The position numbers and the translations under genes were made by a program. Below are positions 58,982-64,000 of a stretch of DNA of 64,000 nt, one piece after another. Under the pieces are notes generated by a model. The model was not told where the DNA came from. It searched no databases and saw only the letters and a program-made list of their open reading frames with translations. The stretch comes from Neckera pumila (taxonomy: Eukaryota > Streptophyta > Bryopsida > Hypnales > Neckeraceae): the NCBI GenBank assembly GCA_963969595.1, contig OZ018408.1:4833823-4897822 (forward strand), given 5' to 3'. Every line of letters starts with the position of its first letter. Position 1 is the first letter of the stretch.

Positions 58982-59770
58982 ATGGTGAAACCTTGTACGC
59001 TTTGCTACCATTGTGGCATTGAGTCCACTCAGAACCTATTCAAGTATTATGAAAACGGAAAGCGGACCCAACCGCGGTACCAATGTCGCAATTGCGAAAA
59101 GTTCTTCACCATGGGCTCCCACTGCCGGCCGCAAGGCAGGACCAACACCAAGCAGCGGAACGTGGATCCTCCAGAACTAAAGGGCTTGTCAAGAGAGTGC
59201 CGTTGTTGCGGTGTGGCTGACAATGCGCCCTTCAAATTCTACAACAACTCGAATCTCTCACAACCGCGCTTCGAGTGCTTGAGTTGTGGGCAACAATTCC
59301 AAATGCGCTTGAGGGGGAGTGGCCAAAAAAGGCGCCTGGTGCATACCTCGTCCTACCAAAGGCCACCTCCCAGTGATCACCGGAAGCTTGGCCTGACACC
59401 AAACTCTTCTTCTTTTGATGATATTAGCGGGCAAATGCAAGCACCTGTGGATCCACGCACACCAAACTCTTCTGATGATGATATTAGCGAACAAATGCAA
59501 GCACCTGTGGATCCATGGATGGCTTATGATGATGATATTAGCGGGCCAATTCAAGCACCTATGAATCCATGGATGGCACCAAACTCTTACAATGATGATA
59601 CTCGTGAGCAAATGCAAGCACGTGTGGATGCTTGGATTTCTGCTTTTGAGCTTGGCGTGGAGTTGTTTCCGACTTTGAGTTTTGAAGAAGCAAAGTATTT
59701 GGATTTAATCGAGGCTAGTTTGAATAACGATAGAGAGGCTCCCTCACCATCGGCATTCATGGCCTACTAG
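58982..59770 (+). CDS. Protein with two tandem Dof-like zinc fingers
   Basis: Single exon, 262 residues, not recognised as a named family member. Finger 1 is C8-x2-C11-x23-C35-x2-C38 with KYYENGKRTQPRYQCRNC and FFTMG. Finger 2 is C73-x2-C76-x22-C99-x2-C102 with KFYNNSNLSQPRFECLSC. The Y-N-N, QPR and four-cysteine pattern is that of the plant Dof DNA-binding domain (C-x2-C-x21-C-x2-C, YYNN, QPR, RYWT), but spacings are longer and the RYWTxGG end is changed. Basic tails follow each finger (GSGQKRR). Residues 146-220 hold four imperfect repeats near DDISxQMQAPVDPWMA. The acidic C terminus (LSFEEAKYLDLIEASL) could be an activation or interaction region. Dof proteins normally have one finger. A nuclear DNA-binding role is inferred. 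A TATA box lies upstream; the ATG is the first in the frame. Confidence 0.75.
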   Translation: MVKPCTLCYHCGIESTQNLFKYYENGKRTQPRYQCRNCEKFFTMGSHCRPQGRTNTKQRNVDPPELKGLSRECRCCGVADNAPFKFYNNSNLSQPRFECLSCGQQFQMRLRGSGQKRRLVHTSSYQRPPPSDHRKLGLTPNSSSFDDISGQMQAPVDPRTPNSSDDDISEQMQAPVDPWMAYDDDISGPIQAPMNPWMAPNSYNDDTREQMQARVDAWISAFELGVELFPTLSFEEAKYLDLIEASLNNDREAPSPSAFMAY

Positions 59771-61943
59771 CTAGTGTTCTATATATTGGTAGATATGTAA
59801 AGAAGATTCAAAGGACATCCATGCGTGTAAAAGTATGATTGAAGGTAGGTTCAAAGTGTGATTCAATGATGGACGGTCTAAATCAAACACCGAAACACTT
59901 GAACAGATGTATATACGGTCTATTTAATGTACAAACATATAGAAATTTGAGTCACACATTTAGCACATAGACGATGTTTCGATCTATACTGTGAAAGAGA
60001 TTGATGTATATGAACAATTCTTTTTTATATGATTTGGCATTCTCTTTTTGGCACATTTGGGTCAAATTCGTGGTTTTCCCTTGAATACGTATTTCCACAT
60101 TGTGCATGTTCTCGGTGATTCTTGTGCCTGTGTTCCATTAAACGAGTTGCTTCCGAAATGATGCACGCATAGAAGTGCTTGCACACAGCACCTTCTCACT
60201 ATTGTTGGAGAAGATTTGCTAGAATTTACACTACTCTCTTAGAAGCCAAATTTAGAAGTATACTAGTCACTAATCTTTATCACTTATCTTTCGTGAAGGC
60301 AAATTAGTTCAGTGGAGTTCAGAAAGTTGCTTCCACACGTTGGGAAGCCCAAAATCTCAACGCAAACAGAGTATTATATGGAACTTAGCAAGCAAGTTAC
60401 AACCCGAACCCATCCTCTGTTCGTAGAATGATGCATGGCATGGCTTGAATTGTACTAGCTGGATGATCCTCCAAACTGCATATGGCTACGCCTTGTACGA
60501 GGCCTTGTATAGAGCCTTCCATAATTTATAGTCTAGGAATATAGTGTTGAAGCTTTTGAGTTTTGACTGACATAATACTTTTGTCATATACATTTGTGGG
60601 ATAATATCCGGAGAGGTTATTTGAGTGGAACGTCTGCAGATCCTCACTATGGAGGTTTACATAACCAGCAAAGGCTAGTTTCGTGTGCCATTCAACTCGC
60701 CCTTATCCTTGCGTGCAACCAACTGAGGCTGTAAGCTTTATGCCCTACGGAATGACGGATTCTGTTGCGGACCATTCAATTGTTTTTCAATGTTCTAGTG
60801 GTCAACAATATTTCTGTCCAAATTGTAGCAACTTGTGCGCAGGTCAGAGTGTCAGCAATGTCCATCACAAATAATCCTAGAGCACAATGATCCACGTTCT
60901 TTAAGGAGCAAAGATGAGAGTAGAGCCTCTGAATATTGCTTACGTACCCATAATCAAAACGTTCAGAAACATCGCCACTGGAGCAAGCAATCAAGATCAA
61001 GGTTCGCTTGTTGCAAAGTAAGCTCAGGTGAACTTAGAAACATATGATCCTGGTCGAACATGATACGACGGTATTGCCCATGTGCTTCCCATGAATTGAA
61101 CTTCAGAGTAGTGACGAATACTCTTACCAAATACTTGCTTTGAACACAGGAACTGGTTTGAAAGGAAGTGAGATTGCAGTTGCATCCAGGACAGCTCCTT
61201 AGCAGGGCTTTTTTTGGGCTTTTTGGTGCCAGATTGCACCAGAAAAAATAATCTGCCAAAAGAATGGTAAAAAATTGGCAAAAAACTTGGATGAAATTGC
61301 CAAGAAATTTCAAAGTAAAAAAAAGAAATTGGATGCAATCGCCAAATTCTGGATGAAAATCAAACTATAGAAATGTGATATGTATATTTTCTATCTGATA
61401 TGGATGAATGTTGAAATTTGAAGCACCACTGCAATATTTTGTATAGCCACTATGGCACTTCTTAAAAAATGAAAAAAACCCTGCTTCTACATGAATGCTC
61501 AATAGAGTCCTCAGTAGAGTCCTCAGTAGAGTTGCCAGCTTCTTCATGAATGCTCAAATGGAACACACAAATAGTCCTCGAGTCCAAAAATGGTTCAAAG
61601 TTGGATTTGCAAAAATAAGGCTATAGGTTTAAAGAACACAAGGAATTCAAAAAATCACCATGTCAAGAGAACCTCATTTCAAATCCATTCCAATAAATTT
61701 TACTCAAAAATGATAATATTCTACTTGTAATTGAATTTAGAACGAATTTTGAAATTTTCCCTTTAAAATATAAAAAATTTTCTTTGTTGATAGCATTGGT
61801 GAATCTAACCTGATATTGATGGAATCTACAACTCAAAATCAACAACTTATATATATGTATGAGCTCCAAAATATTCTTCCAAATACTACTTTGTAATGAA
61901 TTTTCTGAGATTGTGAATTCTAGAGAAGATTCTGGACGTTTAC
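59771..61943. other. 3' flank of the Dof-like gene and intergenic DNA
   Basis: The first few hundred bases are probably 3' UTR. A 63-codon frame at 60683 with a CPNC motif was not recognised as a gene. 61000-61940 is AT-rich. Confidence 0.45.
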
Positions 61944-62320
61944 ATTAGAGGAGATTTCAAGCCACTAGAGGGCTGTTCCGAGGTACCTTAAAATTTGCTT
62001 TTATTTTGCTCAAAAAATTGTTTCCCCTTATTTTTGCCGTGCTGAAACTGCAGCGACAGACCGACAGTGACACAAGAATCTAGAATTCCAAATAAAAATT
62101 ATTAAAAGAATAAATATATTTTAATCTTAAAAAGATAAGATTTTAAAATTTTACAAAAAATTTAAAAACAAAAAATTATGTGGAACTTGACTGCTCTGGC
62201 GAGCAGTTAGAAAGTTTGACTGCTCACCAAGAGCATTTTTTGAAGTCAACAGGCCATGCAAAGAATGGCATGGCATGTCAACTTTGGACGGCCCTCTTCA
62301 GGGCTGAAAATTTCTCTAAT
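61944..62320. mobile_element. Non-autonomous element, family 4 (377 bp)
   Basis: The ends ATTAGAGGAGATTTCAAGCC and, inverted at the right, ATTAGAGAAATTTTCAGCCC. The interior shares TTTGACTGCTCACCAAG, CAACAGGCCATG and CATGTCAACTT with the copy at 63289. Non-coding; superfamily unknown. Confidence 0.6.
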
Positions 62321-62562
62321 GGGGGTTAAAAATTATACTATTGAGAAATCATTAGCAAATTGGGGAGACTTTTACCACACAAAGGTAGTGTGAATGAACA
62401 AAATTTTAACAATGTAAGAATTTCAAAGTAATTTATCAAATGAGACTACACATATTCCAGAATCACACAATAGCATTGATGTTGAATGGACTATTATTCA
62501 TAAAATGCAACGTCGTGAAATGCTAAGATTATAATCCAAATTAGGCAAAGCATTTTACTTAA

Positions 62563-63277
62563 CGTCTAAAGTTCCATGACTATGTTTTCATTGAAAATGC
62601 TCAAGAACTGCCATTTTTAGTACAAGTACCAAAGTTTTGAAAAAAAACTTTTTTTGACACATGTAACCATAGTATCTTGTAGTATGCTGACTTGAGAATA
62701 TGTGGTAAAAATTTCAAAAGTTTCCACCACGTGGATTGCAAGATATAAGCATTCGAATTCCTTGGAATTATTTTCTTGGCCCTTCAAAATACAGGGCAGC
62801 TGCACTGCACAACCTCACTTTTTGATGAAAAAATGTCTTAAATGATGGTGCTTCTTTGGATTCTTTTCCGTAGACAATTTTGTTACATGCTTGAAAAATT
62901 TCACTTCAATTTAGAGTAAAGAATCCATAACTGCCCGCAAACTAAACTTCTTCATAACTTTTAACTCATTGATAAAATTGGGATGATTCAAAGCTTTCCA
63001 AGCATATATTACTCTAGAAAACCAATTTCAACTTCTGGTTTTTGCAAAAGTAATTTCTCCTAATCTGCCCAAACTACCCAGTTACGAAAAAAAATAACAT
63101 ATTAGGCCATAACTATTGACTTACATTTCCAAATATCATGAAATTTATTGCATATAAAAGATATTCCTTGTGCCTACCTTTTATTAAAATCTCAGCCTAA
63201 AATATGAAAATCTCTATTCACATGTACCTGCCCAAAATTTCTATACATCCAAAAAACGCATGCCGGTCCATTAGGGA
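62563..63277. mobile_element. TTAA-flanked element, family 1, copy H (715 bp)
   Basis: TTAA lies at 62559-62562 and 63278-63281. The left end is CGTCTAAAGTTCCATGAC and the right end CCGGTCCATTAGGGA. An internal deletion relative to copy C explains the shorter length. The duplicated segment at 57517 shows the pre-insertion site with one TTAA. Confidence 0.8.
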
Positions 63278-63288
63278 TTAATATATAC

Positions 63289-63610
63289 ATTGAAGAAAAA
63301 TTCAGCCATCCATAGGGTTGCTCCACGGATCCCTTTAGTACTCTGAAATTTAGTTTTATGGGGCTGAAAAAATATTTTGTCCCCTATTTCTGCGCAACGC
63401 AAATTGTTGTGCCAATGGCGCAAGAACCCATATTTTCGAATAAAAAATTATGAAAAAAAAAAAATCCACGAAATTTGACTGTTCCGACGAGCAGTCATAC
63501 ACTCTAACTGCTCACCAAGGGCACTTTTCCAAGTTGATAGGCCATGTATGAAATAGCATGCCGCATGTCAACTTGGAACGGCCTTCCCGTGGGCTGAAAT
63601 TTCCTCTTAT
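63289..63610. mobile_element. Non-autonomous element, family 4 (322 bp)
   Basis: It matches the element at 61944-62320 and interrupts the same duplicated segment as copy H, a few bases to its right. Right end GGGCTGAAATTTCCTCTTAT. Limits are approximate. Confidence 0.55.
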
Positions 63611-63915
63611 GTCTTATAGTAGTCAGTATTATCTTTCTTTAAGGTAATTGCACCTAAGTGCAACCTCTTTTTAAAATCAATTCCTACAAATTCTTACCTA
63701 AAATGCACAACTTTCTATTCATGAAAACTAAAGTTTGATTTTTGGTAAACCCATTTTGGTAAACTCATTTGTACTAATCTATACAAATTGGAGGTCGCTA
63801 AACTTCACAGTTCTTCAGTACTTGATTGTCCACCCAAATGATGATGATGCTGAAAATACTCAATTTGTTGCTCTTCTAGTGAATTATGGCAACTGCACCT
63901 AAACGCAATAGTTTA

Positions 63916-64000
63916 ACCCCTAAATGACAAGCTAAACCCTTCGGACTTGGTTTTGAGAGAATTTTGGCAAATGGTATTTTTGTATTTCTTTGGAATGTTT
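63916..64000. mobile_element. TTAA family 1 left end, running off the window
   Basis: TTAA at 63912-63915 is followed by CCCCTAAATGACAAGC and a family-like body (GGTTTTGAGAGAATTTTGGC). The rest lies beyond the window. Confidence 0.5.

Noticed and set aside
60683..60874. 63-codon frame with YFCPNCSNLC
   Set aside because: Isolated CxxC without a second pair in suitable spacing; no similarity to the neighbouring Dof-like fingers.
1..64000. CRISPR arrays, rRNA and tRNA genes
   Set aside because: No regularly spaced identical repeats with unique spacers, no rRNA-like stretch and no convincing cloverleaf were seen by eye; a tRNA scan was not possible.

Overview
The window is nuclear DNA of a land plant. 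It carries three multi-exon genes with plant-specific architecture: a plastid-type amidophosphoribosyltransferase, an LTO1-type VKOR-thioredoxin fusion, and a class III peroxidase with its classical intron sites. It also has a gene for a protein with Dof-like zinc fingers. The strongly AT-rich intergenic DNA, the short compact genes and the protein sequences suggest a non-seed plant, most likely a moss or other bryophyte. That assignment is inference; nothing in the window names the species.

Layout. 1-1.3 kb: decayed fragment of a P-loop NTPase-like gene of a type I associate with fungi. 2.4-6.4 kb: a two-ORF PIF/Harbinger transposon with both ORFs broken. 6.5-8.5 kb: degenerate telomere-like and inverted repeats. 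9.3-13.7 kb: nested small DNA elements. 14.3-18.2 kb: the purine-pathway gene on the + strand, with a leader intron. 19.7-37 kb: repeats, including a dead Ty1/copia fragment, CACTA-type elements and TTAA-flanked elements. 37.9-39.2 kb: a small WWE-domain gene on the - strand. 39.7-47.3 kb: more TTAA-flanked elements and a PIF-type foldback element. 47.4-50 kb: LTO1 on the - strand. 53.3-56.4 kb: class III peroxidase on the - strand. 57.9-58.1 kb: an almost perfect 160-bp palindrome. 59.0-59.8 kb: the double Dof-like gene on the + strand. 60-64 kb: repeats.

The host genes are unrelated housekeeping or accessory genes, not a pathway cluster. The amidophosphoribosyltransferase starts purine synthesis in plastids, LTO1 makes disulfides in the thylakoid lumen, the peroxidase is secreted, and the Dof-like protein is probably nuclear.

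The most unusual content is mobile DNA. At least three unrelated families of non-coding elements (about 920, 400 and 440 bp) are flanked by TTAA on both sides. Two copies have a matching empty site with a single TTAA inside the same window. This is the signature of TTAA-specific transposition (piggyBac-like or Sola3-like). The second notable item is a protein with two tandem, diverged Dof-like zinc fingers followed by four degenerate repeats.
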